A stretch of DNA of 64,000 bases, taken from Vacuolonema iberomarrocanum LEGE 07170. GTDB lineage: Bacteria; Cyanobacteriota; Cyanobacteriia; Elainellales; Elainellaceae. The notes beneath the pieces are model-generated. The model made no database searches and was not told the origin of the DNA. It was given only the letters and a program-made list of their open reading frames with translations. Location of the stretch: positions 53,497 through 117,496 of the forward strand of contig JADEXA010000015.1 of NCBI GenBank assembly GCA_015207365.1. Direction: 5' to 3'. The translations under genes were made by a program, and so were the position numbers. Positions 37,290-45,861 of this stretch are shown piece by piece. Each line of letters begins with the position of its first letter. The stretch's first letter is position 1.

Positions 37290-37449
37290 GGCTGTATCAG
37301 AGCACTGTCAGAACTATTTTAGGAACGAGTCAAACTTCTTTTCAGCGACTGATTTAAAGCCTTTGAATCAGGGCGCGATCGCTCCTCCCTACTATCCGTG
37401 TTACCCCACCCACCCCGTCCTCACGTTAAAATACCTGCGATTCCTATCA

Positions 37450-38484
37450 ATGAATGTTATGGACTATCGCGAAGCCGGAGTAGATGTGGAAGCGGGGCGA
37501 GCGTTTGTGCAACGCATCCAATCCCTGGTGCATGGGACTCATCGCCCTGGTGTTTTGGGCAGTTTGGGTGGATTTAGCGGCATGTTTGAGGTGCCCAGCG
37601 GTTACCAGGAACCTGTGTTGGTGTCGGGAACCGATGGCGTTGGCACGAAGCTGAAGCTAGCACAAGGGCTGAACCTCCACAACACAGTGGGCATTGATCT
37701 GGTCGCGATGTGCGTCAACGATGTACTGACCTCCGGGGCAGAGCCACTATTTTTTCTGGATTATCTGGCAACGGGCAAGCTGAATGAAGACCAACTTGCA
37801 GCGGTCGTCGAAGGCGTGAGTCTGGGTTGTAAGCAGGCAGGCTGTGCGTTGTTGGGAGGCGAAACAGCGGAGATGCCAGGATTTTATCAACCTGGGGAAT
37901 ATGACTTGGCGGGCTTTTGTGTGGGAATTGTAGAGAAGCGGCAGATTGTGGATGGATCGCAGGTGCAGGTGGGAGATGTGGCGATCGCCCTCCCCAGTAG
38001 CGGCATCCATAGCAATGGCTACAGCCTCATACGCAAAATCCTCGACACTACCAACACCGGGTTGAACGAATGTCCGGCTCTACTCCAAGGCGAAACTTTG
38101 GGTGACGTCTTGCTAAAACCCACGCAGATCTATGTGGAACCTGTTCTGGCTACACTGCGCTCAGGTATTTTGGTACATGGCATGGCTCACATTACTGGAG
38201 GCGGTTTGCCAGAAAACTTGCCCCGCTGCCTGAGCGAAGGCCAATCGATACAGGTCAATCTGCAGAGCTGGACTGTGCCACCAATCTTTGAATGGCTTCA
38301 GGAAATGGGGGCGATCGCCCGTTCCGAAATGTTCAATACCTTCAATATGGGTGTGGGGTTTGTGATGCTGGTTCCCCCCGCCGAAGCCGCCTCAGCCCTA
38401 GCTTGCCTGCAGAAAGAGGGCATTGACGCCTGGACACTTGGTGAAGTCATCCCTGGCAACAGTGACGTCGTCTTTTCTGAGTAA
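37450..38484 (+). CDS. purM: Phosphoribosylformylglycinamidine cyclo-ligase
   Basis: About 344 residues from the ATG at 37450, with a second ATG at 37459 opening [13 protein letters not shown]. The open frame reaches upstream to 37282, overlapping the Lrp gene, but that extension lacks family sequence. Motifs: [74 protein letters not shown] and NMGVGFVML. The enzyme makes aminoimidazole ribotide with ATP, the fifth step of purine synthesis. Length matches E. coli PurM (345). Confidence 0.97.
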   Translation: MNVMDYREAGVDVEAGRAFVQRIQSLVHGTHRPGVLGSLGGFSGMFEVPSGYQEPVLVSGTDGVGTKLKLAQGLNLHNTVGIDLVAMCVNDVLTSGAEPLFFLDYLATGKLNEDQLAAVVEGVSLGCKQAGCALLGGETAEMPGFYQPGEYDLAGFCVGIVEKRQIVDGSQVQVGDVAIALPSSGIHSNGYSLIRKILDTTNTGLNECPALLQGETLGDVLLKPTQIYVEPVLATLRSGILVHGMAHITGGGLPENLPRCLSEGQSIQVNLQSWTVPPIFEWLQEMGAIARSEMFNTFNMGVGFVMLVPPAEAASALACLQKEGIDAWTLGEVIPGNSDVVFSE

Positions 38485-38492
38485 CCTCAAAT

Positions 38493-38513
38493 GTAGGGTG
38501 GGCACCGCCCACC
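38493..38513. repeat. GTAGGGTGGGC short repeat, single copy
   Basis: A 21-base stretch starting GTAGGGTGGGCACCGCCC lies nine bases past the purM stop. The same 21-mer, with at most one change, occurs twice in inverted orientation at 59382-59453. Confidence 0.7.
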
Positions 38514-38623
38514 TTCTACCAAATGTAGCGGAAAACAGAGTTATACAGCTCTGCTTGACCAAGCATTAACGCTGTTAGACCAACGAATTGAAGCATAATG
38601 AGAGCGATCGCCCCTTCTAACCC

Positions 38624-38857
38624 ATGACCAACCCTCCATCCAAACCCTCACTCTGGCAACAAAAACCTTGGTGGTGCCAACCCTGGAGCATTGTGCTCAC
38701 TGGCATCACGATCCCCTCCGTTGCCTGGGTATTGACCCATCGCTGGTGGATTTTCGTTCCGGTTACGTCTGGGATATTGCTCTGGTGGTTTGTCTTCCTC
38801 TACTTAGTGCCGCGCCAATATGCAGAACTGGCGAGTGAAGCTGAGCATTCGGATTAA
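38624..38857 (+). CDS. Small membrane protein, DUF6737 type
   Basis: 77 residues. It starts with a Trp-rich, Pro-rich segment (LWQQKPWWCQPWSIVLTG), then has two closely spaced membrane helices (ITIPSVAWVLTHRWWIFVPV, TSGILLWWFVFLYLVP) and a short acidic tail. This layout matches a small cyanobacterial family that I recall as DUF6737, of unknown function. The ATG follows purM by 140 bases. Confidence 0.7.
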   Translation: MTNPPSKPSLWQQKPWWCQPWSIVLTGITIPSVAWVLTHRWWIFVPVTSGILLWWFVFLYLVPRQYAELASEAEHSD

Positions 38858-39104
38858 AAACCCGCTAATTTAGAGACAAGTTGTGATGCGCATTTTAGAG
38901 TTTGGATAGAAGGGTTTGCCTGTTATGCAGACGGCTGCGTATTGCCATGAGTAACAAGTCAAAACCACGCCATTCCTTCTAGTTTTCCCAACTATCTGGC
39001 AACACATCGAAGGCTATAAGGATATGCGCCTTAAAAAAGTTGAACGAACCTTTAAAACTAGCGAGGCTGCCTGCTAGTTTAGAGAGGAGGAAAAAGTCAC
39101 TATT

Positions 39105-40774
39105 ATGCTACGAGATTGGTATAACACTAAACCCAGTGAGTCAGTTCCCATTCGTGTCAATTTCGATGCTTTAAATACACTGTAGCGATTGCTAGCAACC
39201 AAGACAATCTAGGCCAGTACAAGCGATCGATTGAGAACTACAAAAAATGATTGAATTTGAATCTGAAAATGCTCTCGAATATAATAATCGCGGGCTTGAT
39301 TACGCTGATTTAGAACAATATGAGCAGGCAATAGAAGCTTTTAGCAAAGCGATTGACCTTGACCCTAATTTTTCTCAGCCTTATAAAAATCGTGGATGGA
39401 CTTATTACAACTTAGATCAGCCCAATCGTTCAATTGAGGACTATAACAAAGCGATCGCACTTGACCCTGAAGATGCTTTCTCCTATAACAATCGTGGGCT
39501 TGCGTATGCTGATTTAGAACAGTATGAGCAAGCGATTGAGGACTATAATAAAGCGATCGCACTTGACTCTGATTTCTCTTGGCCCTACAAAAATCGCGGA
39601 TGGGCTTATTACAAGTTTCGCCAACCCAATCGGTCAATTGAGGACTACAACAAAGCGATCGCACTTGACCCTGAAGATGCTTTCTCGTATAGCAATCGTG
39701 GGCTTGCTTATGCCTATTCAGAGCAGTATGAGCAAGCGATTGAGAGTTATAATAAAGCGATCGCACTTGACCCTAATCTCTCTTTGTTCTATACCAATCG
39801 TGGATGGATATATGATAAGTTGGGCGAGTCAGATCGTTCGATCGAGGACTATAATAAAGCGATTGAACTTGACCCCGAAGATGTAATTGCTTACGACAAT
39901 CGTGCAGCTGCTTACAGTGATTTAGAAGAGTATAATCGGGCGATCGAGGACTATGAAAAAGCGATTGAACTTGACCCTGAAAATGCTCTCACTTATTACA
40001 ACCGTGGCCTTGTTTATACTGATTTAGAACAGTATAATCGGGCGATCGAAGACTATAGCAAAGCGATTGAACTTGACCCTGGATATGCTCCTGCTTATAA
40101 CAACTGTGGAGCTGCATATACTGATTTAGAACAGTATCAGCGGGCAGTTGAAGATTTTAACAAAGCGATTGAACTTGACCCTGAAGATGTAATTGCTTAC
40201 AACAACCGTGGGAAAGTTTACGGTTACTTAGAAGAGTATAATCGAGCAATCGAAGACTATGACAAAGCGATTGGACTCAACCCTGAAGATGCTCTTGCTT
40301 ATGTCAATCGCGGAAAAGCATACGGTTATTTAGGAGAGCATGATCGGGCGATCGAAAGCTTTGATAAAGCGATTGAGCTTGACCCTGAATATGCAGTTGC
40401 TTACAACAGTCGTGGGACTGCTTACAGTAAGCTAGAAGAGTATCATCGAGCAATCGAAGATTTTGACAAAGCACTTGACCTTGATCCTGAATATGCTCTT
40501 GCCTATTATAATCGCGGGGAAGCTTACGGTTACTTGGGAGAGTATAATCGGTCGATCGAAAGCTTGGGCAAAATAACTGAAATTGATCTAGAGATGTAAT
40601 TGCTAAGTCATTGAAGTTGCCCCTGAGTTATCTCGCGATTAGTACGATCGTTGATGTGATTATCGAAAGCTAGGAAAGTATGGGCGAGCGATCGCTGACT
40701 TCGAAAGACGTCTGGAGCTAGCAGAAGGTTCAACTGATGTGGACATTATTAAGTTCATGCTCCGCAAAGATTAA
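39105..40774 (+). pseudogene. TPR-repeat gene broken by frameshifts (main open frame 39247-40599)
   Basis: The intact frame encodes 450 residues of about 13 tetratricopeptide repeats (YNRGLVYTDLEQYNRAIEDY type). In a region near 39430-39770 the DNA repeats with a 204-base period, two TPRs per unit. Upstream, an ATG at 39105 behind AGAGGAGG opens a frame ending at 39185. The next frame (NLGQYKRSIENYKK) then runs to a run of six A just before 39247, where one more A would fuse it to the main frame. Downstream, one missing base near 40588 creates the stop at 40599, and a TPR-like tail (YGRAIADFERRLELAE) continues in another frame to 40774. Sequencing error is an alternative. Confidence 0.7.
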
Positions 40775-41358
40775 TGTTCCGCGAAGATCTCTGCAGGAGT
40801 GAGCGCAAGTTGGGGCACAATGGTCGATTGCAACGTTTCCGAACCAGCATAAACCTTGTCTTCGTAAAGGCCACTGACCCAGCGACAGAGTGTTATCTGT
40901 TGAACTTCGGGGTCGACAATCCAGTATTCGGTAATGCCTCGTGCTGCATACTCTGTGTGTTTGTAGCGGTAGTCGCGGTCTCGATTGCTCTGACCGGGGC
41001 TGACGACCTCGACGACCAGCGCAGGTGGCGGCATATCGCGTGTGAGGGTTGCTCGAGGTGTGCCTCTGACAGCGGCTTTTGATTCTTCGGTATGCACCAG
41101 CAAATCTGGAATCCGGCAAGTTGCCCGTCGCCCTGAGACTTCGATCTCGGTATCTTTGTAAGCTAAAAGCGCGATGGGAAGGTGTTTTGCAAATTCAAAC
41201 AACAGCTTCCTGGCAATGTCGTTGTTTGCGTCAGACTCCGGTGGCATTTCGAGCAGCACTCCGTTCACCAGTTCATATCGGGTATCTGTTCCTTCGCTGT
41301 AAAGCAAATACTCTTCGAAAGTCAGGAGTTGGGATTCAGTTGACGGGGCTTGGCTCAT
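40771..41358 (-). CDS. Uma2 family (DUF820) endonuclease-like protein, third of three
   Basis: 195 residues: LTFEEYLLYSEGTDTRYELV, CRIPDLLVHTEES, LVVEVVSPGQSNRDRDYRYK, YAARGITEYWIVDPEVQQIT. The Asp, Glu-x-Val and Lys-containing core of the PD-(D/E)XK-like fold is complete. It ends over the decayed tail of the TPR gene: the two opposite stop codons share the bases at 40771-40774. Confidence 0.92.
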   Translation of the reverse strand: MSQAPSTESQLLTFEEYLLYSEGTDTRYELVNGVLLEMPPESDANNDIARKLLFEFAKHLPIALLAYKDTEIEVSGRRATCRIPDLLVHTEESKAAVRGTPRATLTRDMPPPALVVEVVSPGQSNRDRDYRYKHTEYAARGITEYWIVDPEVQQITLCRWVSGLYEDKVYAGSETLQSTIVPQLALTPAEIFAEH

Positions 41359-41512
41359 GAGTACAGCGCTCCGCTCTCAAACACAGTATTACAGCAATTT
41401 TAACGAGCTTGTCTTGTAGTACGATAATCGACGTTCGGAAACTGATTGTTTTCTTCACGATCTGTATTCGTGGCCATTCGGCTTACAGCCTGTGTTTCCG
41501 ATTTTGAGCTGT

Positions 41513-41902
41513 TCAGCGGGCTGCTGCATGGTCACAGTAAGCTCGCCAGCCGCCGTACTCTGTAATTTCTCGCTCGCCTTCGCAGAGAAACGGTTCGCCC
41601 AGCACGCCCAGCACCTCTTCGCCGTCTGCTAGTCGAACGCGCCCAATGCAGAGTCCAGGGGGTTCTCGTAGCAGAATTTGCACTAGTCCATCAGGTGGGA
41701 CATCCCAAACTTCGAGAGCGATCGCCCGCCCCCCCTCTTTTACCTTGAGCATGGCCGGATGGCGATCGCCGATAGACCATAGCCGATAGTAGGGTTCAGT
41801 TGTTGCTTCTCGGACAAACTGTGCGCCTGCCGTCAGCAAATTGCCGTTCAATTCCAGCCCCCGCATCAGCGTGCCATTTACCACCAATCGCACGTTTGCC
41901 AT
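41513..41902 (-). CDS. Allophanate hydrolase-related protein (AtzF C-terminal domain type)
   Basis: 129 residues from the ATG at 41902, with GGAAAG upstream; the longer frame to 41950 has no such site. VRLVVNGTLMRGLELNGNLL, REATTEPYYRLWSIGDRHPA and DGEEVLGVLGEPFLCEG match the gamma-glutamylcyclotransferase-like C-terminal domain of AtzF-type allophanate hydrolases, here as a separate protein. In AtzF-type enzymes this domain sits behind the amidase that hydrolyses allophanate to ammonia and CO2. The amidase itself is not adjacent. UreE lies about 900 bases away on the same strand. Confidence 0.8.
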   Translation of the reverse strand: MANVRLVVNGTLMRGLELNGNLLTAGAQFVREATTEPYYRLWSIGDRHPAMLKVKEGGRAIALEVWDVPPDGLVQILLREPPGLCIGRVRLADGEEVLGVLGEPFLCEGEREITEYGGWRAYCDHAAAR

Positions 41903-42149
41903 ATCTGCTTTCCTGCTCTGTGGAGTTTCACTACCGTGAGTTTGGGACAATGCCGTGGCGATCGCAACTCCCTAGTAATATCGTTTCCTGAAGAACCCGC
42001 TACAAATCATTTGTGGAAGTCCATACGCTGTAGGAGTTTCAAAAAATGATCAGATTGTAGGACTGAAGGAATTCGTGTAACGGCTGTTTGTGTATTTCCT
42101 CCCCTATCAAGGGAAAAATCCAGGTAAAGCGGGAGGGAGACAATAAGTA

Positions 42150-42752
42150 ATGAATCACATGGAGTTTATGCTGGCGCTCATTCCTGCAACAGCAGGATTA
42201 CTTCCGATCATCTTTGAAATGCTAGACGATCGCACACGGCATAATATACACTCGCGGGAACTTAAGCGCCTCCAAGCTGAACTAGAGCTGTTAGAAAAAT
42301 GGCAGACCTTGTTTGAGGGATGGAGTCATGGGGAACCCGACGACAGAACGAAAGCCATTCGCGATCGCTACCGAGAGCAATTGGAACGAGTCTTGGAGCG
42401 ATTTCGCTTATTAGAGGAAGAAAAACAAACGCAAAGACAGGCTAAAAGCGCAAGAACCATTCAACAGCTCTCTCTCTGGGATCGCACTTTCCTGTTGTTC
42501 ACTCCCAGAAGTCTCTGGGGTTGGGCCTGGCACACAATGTTCTATTGTTTGTTGCTTTTTGTTGGTGCAGTTAGTGTGTTAGTCGTCACCAATCCGCTGT
42601 ACGCAGAACCAGAACTCACACTCACGCTCACAGAAATGCTTGTTTTGTTTTTGTTTGAGTTGATTGTATTTGGTTTGCCGCTTTTCCTACTCCATCAAGC
42701 CGCCCTTAGCGACTACAGAAAACGCTCTCAGTTTCCCCATCCTGTGATCTAA
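42150..42752 (+). CDS. Membrane protein of unknown function
   Basis: 200 residues. A short N-terminal hydrophobic segment (FMLALIPATAGLLPIIFEML), a charged helical region likely to form a coiled coil (residues 30-110) and two C-terminal membrane helices (MFYCLLLFVGAVSVLVVTNP, MLVLFLFELIVFGLPLFLLH). GGAGGG lies about 14 bases before the ATG. The family is not recognised. It is convergent with ureE, with 16 bases between stops. Confidence 0.75.
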   Translation: MNHMEFMLALIPATAGLLPIIFEMLDDRTRHNIHSRELKRLQAELELLEKWQTLFEGWSHGEPDDRTKAIRDRYREQLERVLERFRLLEEEKQTQRQAKSARTIQQLSLWDRTFLLFTPRSLWGWAWHTMFYCLLLFVGAVSVLVVTNPLYAEPELTLTLTEMLVLFLFELIVFGLPLFLLHQAALSDYRKRSQFPHPVI

Positions 42753-42768
42753 CTTTGGTAAAGATTGC

Positions 42769-43263
42769 TCACGAATGGGGATGGGAATGCTGCGTGCGGG
42801 AATGCCTGTGGGTGTAGGCTCCTGCCTCGGGGTGAAAGGGATGGATGCTTTCGTGGACGTCCAATCCCATGGCTGTCAGCATGTCTTTCAGTACAGAGTC
42901 GGGCTTCAGCCGGAGGTAATTCGGTGCAATTTCTAGCGACACATGGCGATTGCCCAGATGATAGGTTGCCCGTAACAGAGCATAGGGTGTTTTAGCCGAA
43001 ACGGTGTAAATAGGTTCGGCTTTCGCCTGCACATGTACTCTTTCTCCTGTCGTTCCGCAGAGAATATCTCCATCTTGCAATACGGTTCCCCGTGGCAGTT
43101 GCAGGCAAACCAGACTGCCATCCTCAGCGGTAAAGGTATGGCGCGATCGCGTCCGTTCTTCCGCTGTCAAGGCCAGGATTTTGCTCACGGGCTGAGAAAA
43201 CTCCTCAACAGCACTTCCAGTGAGTCGTTGTGTCAAAGTCAATAACGTTGGTGTTCTAGCCAT
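42769..43263 (-). CDS. ureE: Urease accessory protein UreE
   Basis: 164 residues. The N-terminal peptide-binding domain (LTLTQRLTG, LALTAEERTRSRHTF, DGDILCGTTGERVHVQAKAE) and the metal-binding domain (ATYHLGNRHVSLEIAPNYLR, MLTAMGLDVHESIHPFHPEA) are typical. The C-terminus ends with a short His-rich nickel-binding tail (HRHSRTQHSHPHS). UreE delivers Ni2+ to urease through UreG. No other ure gene lies in the window, so it is separated from the rest of the urease set. Confidence 0.95.
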   Translation of the reverse strand: MARTPTLLTLTQRLTGSAVEEFSQPVSKILALTAEERTRSRHTFTAEDGSLVCLQLPRGTVLQDGDILCGTTGERVHVQAKAEPIYTVSAKTPYALLRATYHLGNRHVSLEIAPNYLRLKPDSVLKDMLTAMGLDVHESIHPFHPEAGAYTHRHSRTQHSHPHS

Positions 43264-43356
43264 CTTCGGAGATGTATCGAGTGGGAATGACGAGTCTGTT
43301 GCTTCATTGTACGAAGGAGTTGCGCCTGGGTTAAACAGAACAGGGCCGGTTCACTA

Positions 43357-43539
43357 TCAAAGCAACACAATCAAGAAAATTGTAATGAGAGCAGAGACCG
43401 CGACTGCCAGTGCGCCTCCATGTTCGTTTTTCCGAAAACGTTTTTGGCAAGTTGCACAAAAGCTCTCCGATTCCGGGCGATCGGGATGATCCACGATGAA
43501 ACAGTCGGGCTGACCCATGACGTTTCGAGGACATTTCAC
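43357..43539 (-). CDS. Small membrane protein with zinc-ribbon-like cysteines
   Basis: 60 residues from the GTG at 43539. A TTG at 43554 opens a slightly longer frame, but it forms part of the GGAGAG ribosome-binding site seven bases upstream of the GTG, so the GTG is preferred. An N-terminal CPRN and an internal FCATCQKRFRKNEHGG resemble a metal-binding knuckle. One C-terminal membrane helix (AVAVSALITIFLIVLL) follows. Function unknown. Confidence 0.65.
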   Translation of the reverse strand: MKCPRNVMGQPDCFIVDHPDRPESESFCATCQKRFRKNEHGGALAVAVSALITIFLIVLL

Positions 43540-43697
43540 AACGAGACTCTCCAATCTAGAAACGATATTTGAATCATATCATATTTTTTAGATAATTGCT
43601 ATTGATGTATAAGTTTGAGAGGTTTGCCTTGCCTGATTCCTGGGATCTTGTGGTGTTTTGTTCTATCTTTAAAGGGAAATTTGCGCTATCCCTAATG

Positions 43698-43728
43698 CAA
43701 AAGGCGACTCCTGTAAGGAACCGCCTTT
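43698..43728 (-). terminator. Hairpin terminator after padR-type gene
   Basis: On the minus strand a stem of 13 pairs, including wobbles, forms between AAAGGCG...(43722-43728) and CGCCTTT (43700-43706) with inner pairing around a TAC loop, ending in four T. It lies about 100 bases past the stop of the PadR gene. Confidence 0.5.
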
Positions 43729-43831
43729 CATTGCTTCTTGGTATTTTGTGATGGATGTAGCTGAACCGGAAATCTACCGTCACTGTTGAAAACTGGCTCG
43801 GTTTAACCCACGCTATGCAGGAGATGCAGGG

Positions 43832-44254
43832 CTAAGTTGGCTGCCAGGCATGCAGTGCTTTGCGAAAGTCATCTTGATGGGTTAAGGCGCGAGATCCCTG
43901 TAACGTGATGCGGAACAGCTTGCGCCGAGCACCGCCCTTTTCATCGTCTGGACGTGCGACCAAATGGGAGGTAACCAATCCCCTTCCCTCCATTCGGCTG
44001 AGGGTTGGATAAAGGGTACCAATGCTCAGCCTGCGTTTTCCCTGGCTCACGTCCTCATAAGCTTGAACAATTTGCAAGCCATACATTTCTCGTCCCATCA
44101 GAAGGTACAGGATTTCTTCCTCTAACTTGGTGAGTGAGAGGTTTTCCTCTGGAGTCGGGGTAGAGCCTTCTGAATGCTGGGTGTCAGGTTCTTCAGAACC
44201 ATTGCCATTGTCAAGTTCTGTGGAACCCAGGCTCTCGTCCAATCGTTTACTCAT
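43832..44254 (-). CDS. PadR family transcriptional regulator
   Basis: 140 residues from the ATG at 44254; the frame extends to 44452, but the extra sequence is unlike the family. An acidic, low-complexity N-terminus (residues 1-43) precedes the PadR winged helix: LTKLEEEILYLLMGREMYGL, RLSIGTLYPTLSRMEGRGLV, GARRKLFRITLQGSRAL. PadR proteins are dimeric repressors of detoxification or efflux genes and respond to small molecules. The target is not evident from the neighbours. Confidence 0.9.
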   Translation of the reverse strand: MSKRLDESLGSTELDNGNGSEEPDTQHSEGSTPTPEENLSLTKLEEEILYLLMGREMYGLQIVQAYEDVSQGKRRLSIGTLYPTLSRMEGRGLVTSHLVARPDDEKGGARRKLFRITLQGSRALTHQDDFRKALHAWQPT

Positions 44255-44790
44255 GCTAATGTCCACTTGATTCAAGTTATCCTCTAAAGAAGGAAAACAG
44301 TAAGTCGGAAGTAAAATCGTATTCCAGTTGATACTGCTGCCCTTCTCTCGTGTGAGGTTCAATGTCTGTGAGCAAGCCGAACGTCTCATGTTTACCTGCA
44401 GATTAGCTGACTGGCCCCACCCTAGCCAAGCATTGGGCTTAGCGCAGAACAAAGCAGTATCAGACGAAATATCAGGAGGTCTGTCTATTCTCCTGTACTT
44501 CGGATCCTCCGAGTGCTTCCCTATCCTAACGCTTAAATCATGTTTTTTAGATAGTTTCTTTTTGATATTTCCAGTTAGATCATGAATTTTTCGTGACGCT
44601 TTTATCTATAATGCAAAGTAATATGCGGTGAGTATTTTTAGCTATTGTGCCTATTCCCAACGAAAATCTGCTCAGCATCTATGGTGTCGGGTGCTGGGAT
44701 GCCAAGAACGTTCAGCAAAACCTGTCGAATCCTGCAATAGCTAAAGATTTTTAAGACTTTAACTTTTCAAATAGGACGGCAATCTTCCTA
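44255..44790. other. Intergenic region between divergent PadR and PAS genes
   Basis: About 540 bases, AT-rich towards 44600. It presumably carries both promoters. The plus-strand frame at 44328-44585 has no protein character. No repeat or hairpin stands out. Confidence 0.45.
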
Positions 44791-45651
44791 ATGAGCAGTG
44801 GATGGCAGTTAAATTGCTGGGTCAATAGTGGAGCAAAATGGCTCTTGACCTGGCTAGCGGATGCAGTGGAGCATTGGATTGCGATCAAGCAAGAAGGTGT
44901 GACATCGCGCCAAAGGGATTATGTTGAAGGAATGGTGGCTGAATACAAACACCAACTACTGAAATGGCATGAGCAGGGTATGTCGGATGCTAAAATCCTC
45001 CTTTTCCTTCTTCCCAAGAGCCTAGACACGTTGAAAGGCATCTGCCGCCTTACGATTGAAGGGTATATCGAAGCTATCCGCCTTTTCCTTCATGCGAACG
45101 ATGAATTTTTATCATTGCTCGAATCCACTGATATATCTCCCATATCGACTCTTCGGCTAAAAAAGCTTTTTCGTTTGCTGCACTATCTGACTGGAAACGT
45201 TCGCCACCCCATACCAAAAGTGCGCGTTCGGCTCAACCCCTGCACGCAGATTACGCACTGGGATGCTAAGGCAGAAGAGACTTTCGGCTGGAGTGAACAG
45301 GATGCGCTAGGTAAAGGTGCGGTCGGTTTGTTTGTGCCCTGGATCGAAAGTGGTAGTGGGCGTATCATGACCGCCCACCTTGAGGATGTTTGCCAGTTTC
45401 GCGATGATTTTAGCTTGAACGTTAATCAAAATCGAAACGCTCAGGGGCAGTTGTTTTGGATGTTCTGGGTCAATGTTCCGGTGACAGATGCGGCAGGGAA
45501 GATTACGGAGCTGGTATCTGTCGGTATGAGAACGGATGAGCCGGAGTTGATGCAACGGATGGTGAAACTTTGGCGCAAGTGGAGGCGGTTCCGCCGAACG
45601 TCCTGGTTGCTTCGACGTTATACCAATTCGATGAAAACTAGAATCAGATAA
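44791..45651 (+). CDS. PAS-domain protein of unknown function
   Basis: 286 residues. The first 130 are helical and unrecognised (WLADAVEHWIAIKQEGVTSR). Residues about 145-250 form a PAS domain: RVRLNPCTQITHWDAKAEET, FGWSEQDALGKGAVGLFVPW, GQLFWMFWVNVPVTDAAGKI. A basic, Trp/Arg-rich tail follows. There is no kinase, cyclase or output domain, so it probably senses a ligand or redox state and passes the signal by protein contact. It is convergent with infB across a MITE-like palindrome. Confidence 0.75.
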   Translation: MSSGWQLNCWVNSGAKWLLTWLADAVEHWIAIKQEGVTSRQRDYVEGMVAEYKHQLLKWHEQGMSDAKILLFLLPKSLDTLKGICRLTIEGYIEAIRLFLHANDEFLSLLESTDISPISTLRLKKLFRLLHYLTGNVRHPIPKVRVRLNPCTQITHWDAKAEETFGWSEQDALGKGAVGLFVPWIESGSGRIMTAHLEDVCQFRDDFSLNVNQNRNAQGQLFWMFWVNVPVTDAAGKITELVSVGMRTDEPELMQRMVKLWRKWRRFRRTSWLLRRYTNSMKTRIR

Positions 45652-45681
45652 TCACTTGAAACCCAGTCAGCGCGTTGGTTT

Positions 45682-45776
45682 TATAGCGGTGTGCAACCGC
45701 CTTAAGCACAGCAACGGTTGTGTGGGGCGCGCCGCGCCCCACACAACCTTACTTAACTAACGCGCATAGCGCTATA
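45682..45776. mobile_element. MITE-like palindromic element with TATAGCG ends (family E)
   Basis: 95 bp starting TATAGCGG and ending CGCTATA, so the ends are inverted repeats beginning with TA. The core holds a 16-bp perfect hairpin, arms 45716-45731 and 45733-45748. The terminal TATAGCG equals the presumed left end of the IS630-type element near 63872, and TA ends fit IS630 target choice. No coding capacity. Confidence 0.6.
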
Positions 45777-45800
45777 AGTGATTATCTGTGGATGGCAAAT

Positions 45801-45828
45801 AAAAAAGGGTTTAGCCAAAGCTAAACCC
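45801..45828 (-). terminator. Rho-independent terminator of infB
   Basis: On the minus strand GGGTTTAGC (45828-45820) and GCTAAACCC (45815-45807) form a 9-bp stem with a 4-nt loop followed by six T, 34 bases past the infB stop. Confidence 0.92.
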
Positions 45829-45861
45829 CAAACATGATTCAACTGTTTTATGTCGTGACAC

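Noticed and set aside
37282..37449. N-terminal extension of purM
   Set aside because: Sequence similarity to PurM begins at the ATG codons at 37450 and 37459; the extension overlaps the Lrp gene.
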